A stretch of 64,000 nucleotides of DNA. It comes from Cellulophaga sp. BC115SP. Its GTDB lineage: Bacteria > Bacteroidota > Bacteroidia > Cytophagales > Spirosomataceae. The stretch covers positions 1-64,000 of the forward strand of contig NZ_JAAALB010000007.1 of the NCBI RefSeq assembly GCF_009905545.1, written 5' to 3'. Positions within the stretch are counted from its first letter, which is position 1; every line of letters starts with the position of its first letter. Made by a program: the position numbers and the translations under genes. The notes under the pieces are model-generated. The model was not told the origin of the DNA. It searched no databases and saw only the letters and a program-made list of their open reading frames with translations. Positions 42,444 to 50,660 of the stretch are shown one piece after another.

Positions 42444-43163
42444 TTAGGCAATACCTCTTCTTAACTTACGTTCTTTGCTTCTTTCTGCCATTTTCAAGAA
42501 CATTTTTTCTTTAATAGAAAGTAAACGTTCAAGTACTTTTACATCTTTCAAGAAATCCCAATTGCCACGTGCAGGCTCAGATTCACTTGTGACAAGGGTT
42601 TCAGCTTCACGTTGCTTAGCTTTTTTCTCCCATTCTGGGTCAAAAATCATCCCTGTACACAAGCAATGCTTACGGTCGGTACGAGAAAGTACATCATAGT
42701 TGACACATGACTGACAACCTTTCCAGAAGGCATCGTCAACAGGCAGTTCGCTGAAGGTGGTAGGCTCATAACCCAATTCTGAGTTAATTTTCATTACTGC
42801 CAACGAGGTAGTAATACCAATGATTTTGGCATCAGGATATTTGCTACGAGACAACTCAAATGCTTTGGCTTTTACAGCCTTAGCAACACCATATTTACGC
42901 CATTCGGGCTTTACAATCAAACCTGAGTTTGCTACGAATTTACCGTGCTCCCAAGTTTCGATATAGCAAAAGCCAACAAAAGCGCCGTTATCATCGATAG
43001 CGATGATAGCCTTTCCTTCGTTGATTTTATCACGTAAATATTGTGGAGAACGCTTAGCGATTCCTGTTCCGCGAGCTTTAGCGGATTCTTCCATTTCAAG
43101 GCAAATAGCCTCAGCCAGATGTAAGTGTTCAGCGGATGCGACCTGAACTTTATATTGATTCAT
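42444..43163 (-). CDS. GNAT acyltransferase of the arginine group
   Basis: A 239-residue protein with a GNAT fold in residues ~1-150: FVGFCYIETWEHGKFVANSGLIVKPEWRKYGVAKAVKAKAFELSR, where the segment after VKPEWR is the acetyl-CoA pyrophosphate loop (WRKYGVAKA). A Cys-rich part follows (FWKGCQSCVNYDVL and RKHCLCTGM), perhaps metal-binding, then a basic tail. Genes of this type head the arginine operon in Bacteroidota and are candidates for the N-acylglutamate synthase step. Position before argG supports this; the acyl donor is unknown. Confidence 0.8.
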   Translation of the reverse strand: MNQYKVQVASAEHLHLAEAICLEMEESAKARGTGIAKRSPQYLRDKINEGKAIIAIDDNGAFVGFCYIETWEHGKFVANSGLIVKPEWRKYGVAKAVKAKAFELSRSKYPDAKIIGITTSLAVMKINSELGYEPTTFSELPVDDAFWKGCQSCVNYDVLSRTDRKHCLCTGMIFDPEWEKKAKQREAETLVTSESEPARGNWDFLKDVKVLERLLSIKEKMFLKMAERSKERKLRRGIA

Positions 43164-43246
43164 TGAATGATAGCGATAGCGTTAACCTGCTACGGTTCAA
43201 GGAGTTAATTCGATAAAAACAGAAAATAAACTAGATAATGAGATAA

Positions 43247-43321
43247 CCTGCCACATAGGCAAGCAAAGGAAGAGTTAGGGTCAAACCCTAAAAAAGAATG
43301 GTCGCCTGCGTGGTAACGCAG
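43247..43321 (-). promoter_or_regulatory. Structured leader of the GNAT-argG transcript
   Basis: On the minus strand three hairpins follow in order: CTGCGT-TACC-ACGCAG (43306-43321), TTAGGG-TTTGA-CCCTAA (43275-43291) and CTTGCC-TATGT-GGCAGG (43247-43263). They lie 85-160 bases before the GNAT start. No known riboswitch or T-box was recognised. A leader with regulatory function is a guess from position and structure. Confidence 0.4.
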
Positions 43322-43350
43322 TAGGCTCAACGATGATATGTAAAAAAAGG

Positions 43351-43775
43351 TTTTTCACTATGGTATTGTAAGGTTGTGTGAAAATCGCTTGAAAGCTCAA
43401 GTGTTTTTTTACTAAATTTAGGACGACCTGTTATTTTTTTGTAAGTATTAAAACTAAAAATCGTGCAAAGTTTACCAAAACAAAATGTAAGATGCAAGAT
43501 TTTTTTTTAATAGTTTGAAAATTTAATACTACACATCTCTATTGAGTACCATTTATTGGACTTATTGAATGTTTTTTGGGAGTATTTATACTTATAGCTA
43601 CCCATTAATAGCTTAAAAGGTTTGAGTTTGGAAATATGCTAATAATTCCCTAAAATTGATTTGAGAGGCACTAATAAACTAGAGGCATTTGAGTGAAATT
43701 ACTGGAGAATTTTAGAAAAAAAATCTATTCTGTCACTGAAAAACACTTTGATTTGCCAATTGATAAATATTAAAA
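43351..43775. other. AT-rich gene-free stretch between divergent genes
   Basis: This part of the divergent region between GNAT and aat contains long T and A runs. No ORF or clear hairpin was found. It must hold the promoters of both transcripts, but no convincing TTG-N19-TAnnTTTG pair was seen. Confidence 0.35.
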
Positions 43776-44408
43776 ATGGATGAATTAACAGCGGAAGATT
43801 TGATGTATGGATACATGAATGGCATATTCCCAATGGCCGATACCGACGGCTCTTTGTATTGGTATTCGCCAGACCCACGTGCCATTATTCCTATCGACAC
43901 CTATAAACCCGCAAAGTCTTTACGACCAATTTTGAATAAGAATTTGTTTGAGATTCATATCAATCGAGATTTTGAAGCGGTGATGCGCCATTGTGCCCTA
44001 CCACGTAATGGCGAGCCTGAAACATGGATTTCGGAAGAAATCATACAGGCATATTGTGATTTGCATCGAATGGGCATGGCTCATTCTGTGGAGGCTTATA
44101 TAGGTGACAGACTTGTCGGCGGGCTTTATGGTGTAGCAATAGGAGGAGTGTATTTTGGTGAATCTATGTTTTATCTAGAACCTAATTCTTCGAAAGTGGC
44201 TTTTCACTATTTAATTGAAAATCTGCGAAAGCAACAATATGAGTTGCTCGATACACAGTTTATCAACGATAATGTGAAAAGATATGGCGCTATTGAAATT
44301 CCTAGAGCAGATTATTTATTGTTGCTACGAAAGGGAATCCAACAGCCTAGAAGTTTCGTCCCTGACACTCCTAGTATTTATTTTGACCCAAATCAGACAG
44401 AAGGATAA
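43776..44408 (+). CDS. aat: Leucyl/phenylalanyl-tRNA--protein transferase
   Basis: A 210-residue enzyme that adds Leu or Phe to N-terminal Arg/Lys of proteins, marking them for ClpS/ClpAP degradation (N-degron pathway). Typical segments are LMYGYMNGIFPMAD, YWYSPDPRAIIP, ETWISEEIIQAYCDLHRMGMAHSVEAY, GGLYGVAIGGVYFGESMFY and ELLDTQFINDNVKRYGAIEIPRADY. Length is normal. It is 135 bp upstream of proB, with its own stop well before. Confidence 0.95.
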   Translation: MDELTAEDLMYGYMNGIFPMADTDGSLYWYSPDPRAIIPIDTYKPAKSLRPILNKNLFEIHINRDFEAVMRHCALPRNGEPETWISEEIIQAYCDLHRMGMAHSVEAYIGDRLVGGLYGVAIGGVYFGESMFYLEPNSSKVAFHYLIENLRKQQYELLDTQFINDNVKRYGAIEIPRADYLLLLRKGIQQPRSFVPDTPSIYFDPNQTEG

Positions 44409-44463
44409 TGAGTTGAGAGATATGAAAATCAAGGCTTATGATTCTTTTGTTTTTTCATTCCTC

Positions 44464-44471
44464 TATCTTTG
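44464..44471 (+). promoter_or_regulatory. Candidate -7 box of proB
   Basis: TATCTTTG is an exact TAnnTTTG match 73 bp before the proB start. The nearest TTTG lies only 14 bases upstream, shorter than usual. Confidence 0.4.
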
Positions 44472-44543
44472 TGGTATAACTGTCAACAGTTATTATGAGA
44501 ACGCATTGTTCTGTTAACCCCAGTATGATAGAATTTATATAAA

Positions 44544-45578
44544 ATGTCAAAACCAGTTTTAGTTATCAAATTTGGAACAGCCTCCATTACGCATAAAAGT
44601 GGAGAATTGAACGAGGCTGTTTTGCAAGAAATTGCTCGACAAGTAGCAATTCTTCATCAGGATTATCATATCGTATTAGTATCCTCAGGTGCAGTAGGAG
44701 CAGGAAAAGGCTTTATCAAAGAATATAAAGGAACAATCACCGAGCGCAAGGCTGCGGCAGCTATTGGTAATCCTTTGTTGTTGGCCAAATACACCAATTA
44801 TTTTTCTCAATATGACATTGCCATTGCTCAAAGCCTTTGCGAGCGACAACATTTTGCCAATCGTAATCAGTTTTTACAACTGAAAGAGACCTATCAAGAG
44901 TTGTGGGATAACGGCATTATTCCGATTGCCAATGAAAATGACGTAGTAAGTAATTTGGAGTTGAAGTTTTCTGATAATGACGAATTGGCTACATTAATCG
45001 CCACAGGTTTTGGTGCTTCAGCTTTGTTGCTTTGTACATCTGTGGGGGGCTTACTAGATGACCAAAAACAGATTATTCGTTTTGTTGAACAAATTGATGA
45101 GAAGGTCTTAGGGTTTGTAGATACTGATAAGTCTGCTTTAGGATTGGGAGGTATGGTTTCAAAACTGAATTATACCCGTTTGGCTACCCGCATGGGAATC
45201 AAAGTGGTAATTTTTGGGATGAACAAGCCAAATGGGATTATCGAGGCGGTTGCTGAAAAGATAGGAACGGTGTTTGCACCTCAAGAAGCTAGCTTGACGG
45301 CTCGCCAAAAATGGCTAGGCAGTGGAAGTATTATTTCTGGTAATGTCGTAATAGATGCAGGCGCTGTAGAAGCGCTAAACAAACGAAAAAGTTTACTAGC
45401 GGTTGGTATAACTGAAGTTGATGGAGAATTTGAAAGAGGAGAAGTTTTTGAAATCTTAGACCAAGCTACAAACGTAATAGCTATTGCAAGAGCGAGAGAG
45501 TCATCTTTAGTGATTGCACAGAATCTCAAAACCCAAAATTTTGAGGTAGCCAATGCCGACGAAATTGTATTATTATAA
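44544..45578 (+). CDS. proB: Glutamate 5-kinase
   Basis: A 344-residue kinase for the first step of proline synthesis. The amino-acid kinase domain has LVIKFGTASITHKSGELN, VSSGAVGAGKGF, ANENDVVSNLELKFSDNDELATLIA and LGLGGMVSKLNYTRLATRMGI. A C-terminal PUA domain follows from about residue 255 (GSGSIISGNVVIDAGAVEALNKRKSLLAVGITEVDGEFERGEVFEI), as in full-length ProB. No proA is in the window. Confidence 0.94.
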   Translation: MSKPVLVIKFGTASITHKSGELNEAVLQEIARQVAILHQDYHIVLVSSGAVGAGKGFIKEYKGTITERKAAAAIGNPLLLAKYTNYFSQYDIAIAQSLCERQHFANRNQFLQLKETYQELWDNGIIPIANENDVVSNLELKFSDNDELATLIATGFGASALLLCTSVGGLLDDQKQIIRFVEQIDEKVLGFVDTDKSALGLGGMVSKLNYTRLATRMGIKVVIFGMNKPNGIIEAVAEKIGTVFAPQEASLTARQKWLGSGSIISGNVVIDAGAVEALNKRKSLLAVGITEVDGEFERGEVFEILDQATNVIAIARARESSLVIAQNLKTQNFEVANADEIVLL

Positions 45579-45584
45579 AATTGG

Positions 45585-45608
45585 AAGGGCCGAAGAGGCC
45601 CTTTTCTT
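45585..45608 (+). terminator. Intrinsic terminator after proB
   Basis: AAGGGCC pairs with GGCCCTT around GAAGA, followed by TTCTTTG. It lies 6 bp past the proB stop. Confidence 0.75.
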
Positions 45609-45626
45609 TGCCTTCTTTACCTGCTT

Positions 45627-47093
45627 ATGAACTTGATTCGAACCTTAAAGTACGCTTCGCTTATCTATCTTCTTATTCCATCCATCTTGTTTTTATTGAC
45701 TTGGGTCAATCTTAGTGTTGGGCTAAGTGCTAGTATCTTGATGATTACCTATTTCTTTTGGTATGTGAAAAAAGATGTAACAAATGATATTAGAGAAGTG
45801 TCTGCTCAGTATTATGGTTGGGCTCATATCGTGGGGATATTGGCTTTAGCCATAGGTGTGAATGTATTATTAGGGATAGGAGAGTTTAAGAGACAAGAGT
45901 CTGACTTTGTTGCTAATAATTTCAAATATTATGATTTGATTCAGCATGATTGGCCTTTGTATTATGCTCACTACAAAGTACACATGTGCTATTATCTAGG
46001 ATATTATCTACCCGTAGCGCAGCTTGCAAAATGGTTCTCTTTGGAGAGTGCCCGCTATTTTGCTTTGGCATGGAGTGTTTTAGGTTTATTTTTTGCGTTA
46101 TTGTGGATAAGCACTTTTGTAAAAAAGAACGGAGGTTTATTGGTCGTATTAGTCATAATATTTCCAAATGCTTGGATAATATATGCCTTGATTGATTTGA
46201 TAGGATGGCATCGAGAGGTATTTCCGCACTATTTTATTCTTATCAACGATTTTTATCTTGTGCTTTCCAAATTTGAAGATAACTGGGCTTGGGCTCCTCA
46301 ACATACTTTACCCGCTGTATTGGGGGCTTGTTTTATTTTAGAGGCGTTTTTAAGCAAGAAAATTAACCGACCTGAGCTCTTATTAATGCTACTTTCAACC
46401 ATGTATTGGAGTCCTTTAGCGAGTATCGGTTTATTTCCTTTTGTATTAATTCTTTTTTTAAAAGACTTCCAGACACTTTTCCTTCAAGAGAGGCTGCCTG
46501 AATTATTCGGAATGATAGGGTTAGTGACAGCTTTCCTACCTCTTATGATTTACTTCATCAGTACCGAAGGAGTGAATAGCGGAAATACAGGCTTTATTTG
46601 GCAAGCGGGCAGTTCATTATGGATAGTTTACTATGCCATCTATGTGCTCGCAAATGTAGGTATTTGGTATTGTTTTATTCGAACAGAGCCATTCGAGTGG
46701 AGCCCATTAATCTATGGGTGTATGTGTTTAATTATGATATTTGGTATTTATCGAGTAGGACTCTACAATGATTTGAACATTCGTGGTGTGATACCAGCGT
46801 TTACTATCATGTCTTGTTGTATCAGTATTTGGATTATGTATTATTGGAAAAAAAAGAAATGGACCGTTTATTTTTTAGCCATATACATTTTATTAGGAGG
46901 GCTACATTCGATACGTAATTTCGGTTTAGCAATATCTCCAAGTAAGCCTCAAACTACGATTGCAAAACCTTTTATAAATAATTATACCTCAATGCTCTCT
47001 TTTCAGGAAAGTGCTTATGGCGACTCTACGGCAATTAAAGAGTATTGTTTGAAAAAAGATGGCTTTTTTGATAAATACCTTTTGAAAAAATAA
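45627..47093 (+). CDS. Polytopic membrane protein of unknown function
   Basis: A 488-residue protein with about eleven hydrophobic segments, soluble loops such as GEFKRQESDFVANNFKYYDLIQHDWPLYYAHYKVH, and a short C-terminal tail. The pattern, with an acidic/aromatic first outer loop, resembles GT-C type glycosyltransferases or their relatives, but no motif decides this. Its stop codon directly abuts the stop of the convergent methyltransferase in a surface-sugar gene group, consistent with a glycan-related role. Confidence 0.6.
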   Translation: MNLIRTLKYASLIYLLIPSILFLLTWVNLSVGLSASILMITYFFWYVKKDVTNDIREVSAQYYGWAHIVGILALAIGVNVLLGIGEFKRQESDFVANNFKYYDLIQHDWPLYYAHYKVHMCYYLGYYLPVAQLAKWFSLESARYFALAWSVLGLFFALLWISTFVKKNGGLLVVLVIIFPNAWIIYALIDLIGWHREVFPHYFILINDFYLVLSKFEDNWAWAPQHTLPAVLGACFILEAFLSKKINRPELLLMLLSTMYWSPLASIGLFPFVLILFLKDFQTLFLQERLPELFGMIGLVTAFLPLMIYFISTEGVNSGNTGFIWQAGSSLWIVYYAIYVLANVGIWYCFIRTEPFEWSPLIYGCMCLIMIFGIYRVGLYNDLNIRGVIPAFTIMSCCISIWIMYYWKKKKWTVYFLAIYILLGGLHSIRNFGLAISPSKPQTTIAKPFINNYTSMLSFQESAYGDSTAIKEYCLKKDGFFDKYLLKK

Positions 47094-47855
47094 TTACTTT
47101 TTGATAGTCAAGAATAGTGAGCTACCAAACGGAGTTGAATCGAATAGCCTTCTTTCTATCCTTGAACACTGATAAAACAATTGATTGATGCCTGCATTGG
47201 GAAGAGACACATCTGATACAATTTGAGTTTTATCAATCAAATTTAATTTAAGTTGTAGTTGTTGTAACTTACGTACTGCCAAGATGAGTGGAGATAAAAA
47301 AAATGGCCAATAGGTATGTTTCTCTATGGTTAGAGTGGCTGGCAAATACTGTGCATACGTAGATTTGGTAAAACGATGTTTACCTCCCACAGCGATATCA
47401 TGAGTCCCGAAGAACATATCAAAGGCATTGTTATTTGTTAAAAAAACGCCTTTCGGTCGAAGTAATTTTGCAATCCCCGCTAAAGTACTTTTAATAGCCT
47501 CTGAGTCAAGACAATATACGACATCATTGCAAACAATTACATCAAAAGATTCATTGGGAAAATGATTACCCAATTCGGCAGCATTCATTTTCTGAACGTT
47601 TAAGCCACGCTGTTGACAAAAACTTAGAGACGATTCCGAATAATCTATACCTTGAATATTCGTATATCCTTGTCTTTGGAGAAAGGTTAATAATCCTCCT
47701 GTACCAGCACCAACATCTAATATCTGAATTTCCTTATTTTGTCCAAAATTCTCGACAATACCTTCCAATACCCTTTGATGTAGCGTTTGATACCACCAGA
47801 GTTTTTCCTCCACCTCAAACATCATTTTGTATTCTTCGTGACTACTATTCAGCAT
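47094..47855 (-). CDS. Class I SAM-dependent methyltransferase
   Basis: A 253-residue protein. Motif I is IQILDVGAGTGGLLTFLQRQGY (residues ~45-66), then IDYSESSLSFCQQRGL, FDVIVCNDVVYCLDS and LLRPKGVFLTNNNAFDM. The C-terminal part is hydrophobic around FFLSPLILAVRKLQQL. It overlaps the upstream glycosyltransferase gene by 11 bp, so the two are translationally coupled. Methylation of a sugar or lipid-linked intermediate is a guess from the neighbours. Confidence 0.85.
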   Translation of the reverse strand: MLNSSHEEYKMMFEVEEKLWWYQTLHQRVLEGIVENFGQNKEIQILDVGAGTGGLLTFLQRQGYTNIQGIDYSESSLSFCQQRGLNVQKMNAAELGNHFPNESFDVIVCNDVVYCLDSEAIKSTLAGIAKLLRPKGVFLTNNNAFDMFFGTHDIAVGGKHRFTKSTYAQYLPATLTIEKHTYWPFFLSPLILAVRKLQQLQLKLNLIDKTQIVSDVSLPNAGINQLFYQCSRIERRLFDSTPFGSSLFLTIKK

Positions 47856-48750
47856 GGTTGATATGTTTTGATTTTATGACAAATTGTGGATGATTATTTT
47901 GGGTCAAAAAGCCTTTGGCAACATATTCGCCAATAATTCCTAGTCCAGTAATCTGAATACTTCCTAAAATAGAAATGGCATAAAAAGTGGCACTACAATC
48001 AATAAAACCAAGAAGTTGTATCAAAAGAAGTATAAAACTTAACCCGAGAGTGATAAGTCCAGTGCTCAGGATGATTCTAACAGGTAAAAGTGAGTACCCA
48101 AAAAGAATGGATAGGAATAATGCGACTAATTTTTGAACGGTATAACTGGATTGTCCTTCGGTTCGTGCATGATGCTCAACCAAAACACGACCAACATTTT
48201 TGGTTACCCGAAAAATTAATGCATCGATATAAGGGTAAGGTCCTGTGTATTTACAGATTTCGGTTACCACTTCTTTTTTAATAAGTTTAAAGCTAGACAA
48301 GTACAAATCTTTAGGTTTTCCGAAAAGGTATGTTGTCATTTGATTGACTAGCCAGCTGCCAATATTGCGAAAATAATGATGCTTTTTATCTTCGTAATAA
48401 CTATAAACCACATCTAGATTATCAGATTGAGCTTTCTGTAAAAGTTTTAGTATTTCACTAGGAGGGTTCTGGAAATCGTCATCAATGATTACAGCAAAAT
48501 GCCCTTTCGTATGGTTAAGCCCACAGATTACCGCATTAAATTCCCCAAAATTTCTACGTAAAGAAATAAAGCTTACTCTCGGATAACGGAGCGCCAATGC
48601 AGCACAAACTTCCTCAGAATTATCAGGACTTCCGTCGTTTACAAGAACAACTTCGAATGAAACGCTTTGTAAGGTTTCATGTAATTTACTTACCAACGAA
48701 CCAATAGATTGCGCTCCTTTATAGACAGGAATTACAACTGATAATAGCAT
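47845..48750 (-). CDS. Family 2 glycosyltransferase, DPM1/GtrB-like
   Basis: A 301-residue membrane-associated enzyme. The GT-A domain has LSVVIPVYKGAQSIGSL, VLVNDGSPDNSEEVC and the DXD-like motif VIIDDDFQNPPSEI. Two membrane helices follow near residues 228-285. This is the layout of GtrB/dolichol-phosphate-sugar synthases, which load a sugar on a polyprenyl phosphate. It overlaps the methyltransferase gene and follows the aminotransferase gene by 53 bp. Confidence 0.9.
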   Translation of the reverse strand: MLLSVVIPVYKGAQSIGSLVSKLHETLQSVSFEVVLVNDGSPDNSEEVCAALALRYPRVSFISLRRNFGEFNAVICGLNHTKGHFAVIIDDDFQNPPSEILKLLQKAQSDNLDVVYSYYEDKKHHYFRNIGSWLVNQMTTYLFGKPKDLYLSSFKLIKKEVVTEICKYTGPYPYIDALIFRVTKNVGRVLVEHHARTEGQSSYTVQKLVALFLSILFGYSLLPVRIILSTGLITLGLSFILLLIQLLGFIDCSATFYAISILGSIQITGLGIIGEYVAKGFLTQNNHPQFVIKSKHINHAE

Positions 48751-48803
48751 ATCTTAAATGAAAGGATGATAACTTTTTAGGAAAGATTTCAAGAGAATGC
48801 TCT

Positions 48804-49898
48804 CTAACCTTTAAAATTATTGATTTTTTCGATAATGTACTCAATTTCTAATTCTTGCAAAGTAGGGTTTAAAGGAATACTGAGTACTTCTTGATGAATC
48901 TTTTCTGTAATCGGGAAACTGAGATGATTAAATTCTGAAAGTGCCTTTTGTTTGTGTGGAGGAATGGGATAATGTATGTCGGTTCCGATACCATTCTCTG
49001 CTAAATAGGAACGAAATTTGTCCCTATTGGATGTTCTAATCACAAATAAATGCCATGCATCCTCATCGATTGAATTAGATGGAGGAAGGACAATTGAAGG
49101 GTTTTGAATTTGTTCTAGATAATGGCGAGCAGTTTTTTGACGATACAGATTTTCTCCATCCAAATGTTCTAGTTTAAGAGATAGAAAAGCAGCTTGTATT
49201 TCATCTAAACGACTATTGAGTCCAACTTCATCAAAGACATATTTTTGAGATGAACCATAATTTCGAAGTTGTCGATAAGCTTGAGCAAGCGATTCACTAT
49301 TGCAAGTAATCGCACCACCATCTCCCAATGCTCCAAGGTTTTTGGAAGGATAAAAACTAAAACCTGCTGCATCACCTAAATTGCCTGCTTTTACGCCTAA
49401 ATAGGTAGCTCCATGAGCTTGCGCTGCATCTTCAAAGATGTGTAATTGATATTTTTCTGCAATAGCTTGAATAGCTGTCATCTCACAACATTTTCCATAC
49501 AAATGCGTAAGCATGATAGCCCTAGTATTGGTTGTAATAGCTAGTTCTATTTGATTGGGGTCAATCAGATAGGTCTCCTGGGATGGTTCGACTAATACAG
49601 GCTTTAGACCAGCATTGATTACAGCCAAAATCGTAGCAATGTAAGTATTAGCAGGTACAATGATTTCAGATTGTGGAGGATATTTACAGGCTTTGAGGAT
49701 AATGGTAAGAGCATCTAAACCATTGGCTACACCTAGGCAGAAATTGGTTTCACAATAAGAGGCAAAACGATTTTCAAACTCAACTAACTCTTGACCTAAG
49801 ATAAACCAACCTTTTTCAAGCTTTTCCGAGAAAATCCTTTTTAAATCATCATGATAAGGCTTATTGGTACTTTGTAGACTCAAAAAAGGGATAATCAT
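48804..49898 (-). CDS. DegT/DnrJ/EryC1/StrS sugar aminotransferase (FdtB/QdtB-like)
   Basis: A 364-residue PLP aminotransferase for nucleotide sugars. Conserved parts are [87 protein letters not shown] with the Schiff-base Lys, and [10 protein letters not shown]. Its ATG overlaps the stop of the upstream ketoisomerase gene (4 bp). Together they would turn dTDP-4-keto-6-deoxyglucose into a dTDP-3-amino-3,6-dideoxyhexose. No rmlA/rmlB is in the window. Confidence 0.88.
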   Translation of the reverse strand: MIIPFLSLQSTNKPYHDDLKRIFSEKLEKGWFILGQELVEFENRFASYCETNFCLGVANGLDALTIILKACKYPPQSEIIVPANTYIATILAVINAGLKPVLVEPSQETYLIDPNQIELAITTNTRAIMLTHLYGKCCEMTAIQAIAEKYQLHIFEDAAQAHGATYLGVKAGNLGDAAGFSFYPSKNLGALGDGGAITCNSESLAQAYRQLRNYGSSQKYVFDEVGLNSRLDEIQAAFLSLKLEHLDGENLYRQKTARHYLEQIQNPSIVLPPSNSIDEDAWHLFVIRTSNRDKFRSYLAENGIGTDIHYPIPPHKQKALSEFNHLSFPITEKIHQEVLSIPLNPTLQELEIEYIIEKINNFKG

Positions 49899-50281
49899 AA
49901 AAGTGTAATTGTCGATTGTGGGTAAGGTTCATAAATGTAGTCATCTTTATCATAAAATTTATTGGCCAAGACCAATAGGATAGCGTCACTAGAAAACTGG
50001 TCCATTACGTGCCAATCCTCTGGTGCTAAGACTAAACATTTTTGAGGCGAATCTAGTAAGAATTCTTCTTGTTTAAGGCCGTTGTCATTGAGAACACGAC
50101 AACTTCCAGATATACATACTAAGGCTTGCCAAGTTTCTTTGTGACGATGTCCCCCACGGACAGAGTCTTCCTTTCCCTGAATATAAAACACGCGTCTTAT
50201 GTGTCCAGGAAGAATTTTTTCAAATACAGTTAAATCTCCTGCATCAGAGCTGAATGTATCCAATAGTAATAATTGACTCAC
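49895..50281 (-). CDS. dTDP-4-keto-6-deoxyhexose 3,4-ketoisomerase (FdtA/QdtA cupin family)
   Basis: A 128-residue single-domain cupin. [49 protein letters not shown] is the FdtA/QdtA signature, with GHRH/W catalytic region His residues. The C-terminal [25 protein letters not shown] completes the fold. It heads the four-gene minus-strand group and is translationally coupled to the aminotransferase. FdtA and QdtA give different products and cannot be told apart by eye. Confidence 0.88.
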   Translation of the reverse strand: MSQLLLLDTFSSDAGDLTVFEKILPGHIRRVFYIQGKEDSVRGGHRHKETWQALVCISGSCRVLNDNGLKQEEFLLDSPQKCLVLAPEDWHVMDQFSSDAILLVLANKFYDKDDYIYEPYPQSTITLL

Positions 50282-50517
50282 TATTATTAACGAAGGTTTA
50301 AAAAGTGACGTGGTTGTATAAAAGTATATTAGGTACGCTTATCGACGTATTTCAATCGATAACGTAATTGATTGGAAGATATATATGCTTATAAGTATTA
50401 ATAGAATCCAAAAATACTAAATATAATTTAATACTAAGGGCAATAGTACTTTTAAATTGCTCAATTAGGGGATTAAATAGATTAAACGGTTATAAAGTGC
50501 GAAAATCTATAATATGA

Positions 50518-50547
50518 TTGAATCGTGTAGAAAAAAATATACCTTTG
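50518..50547 (+). promoter_or_regulatory. Strong consensus promoter reading toward the secA 3' end
   Basis: TTG (50518-50520), a 19-base spacer and TACCTTTG (50540-50547) match the Bacteroidota consensus exactly. No gene starts downstream on this strand before the terminator at 50625, so it may drive a small RNA. Confidence 0.6.
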
Positions 50548-50553
50548 TAAAAT

Positions 50554-50653
50554 ATTTACGATTTCAAAATCCTGTTGAAGGGATTCTTTGATATAGATTT
50601 TAATATAAAAATGGTTAATTTACAAAAAAACGCCCGTTTTGCGGGCGTTTTTT
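50554..50653 (+). ncRNA. Small RNA candidate
   Basis: A transcript of about 100 nt would run from the promoter at 50518-50547 to the terminator at 50625-50653. It contains a short hairpin AATCC/GGATT near 50568. No convincing ORF is present. It is antisense to nothing annotated except the terminator region of secA. Existence is inferred from the promoter and terminator. Confidence 0.4.
50625..50653. terminator. Bidirectional terminator at the secA 3' end
   Basis: AAAAAACGCCCG and CGGGCGTTTTTT pair with the loop TTTTG and long A and T tracts, so it works on both strands. It lies 8 bp past the secA stop on the minus strand. Confidence 0.9.
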
Positions 50654-50660
50654 GTTTTTG

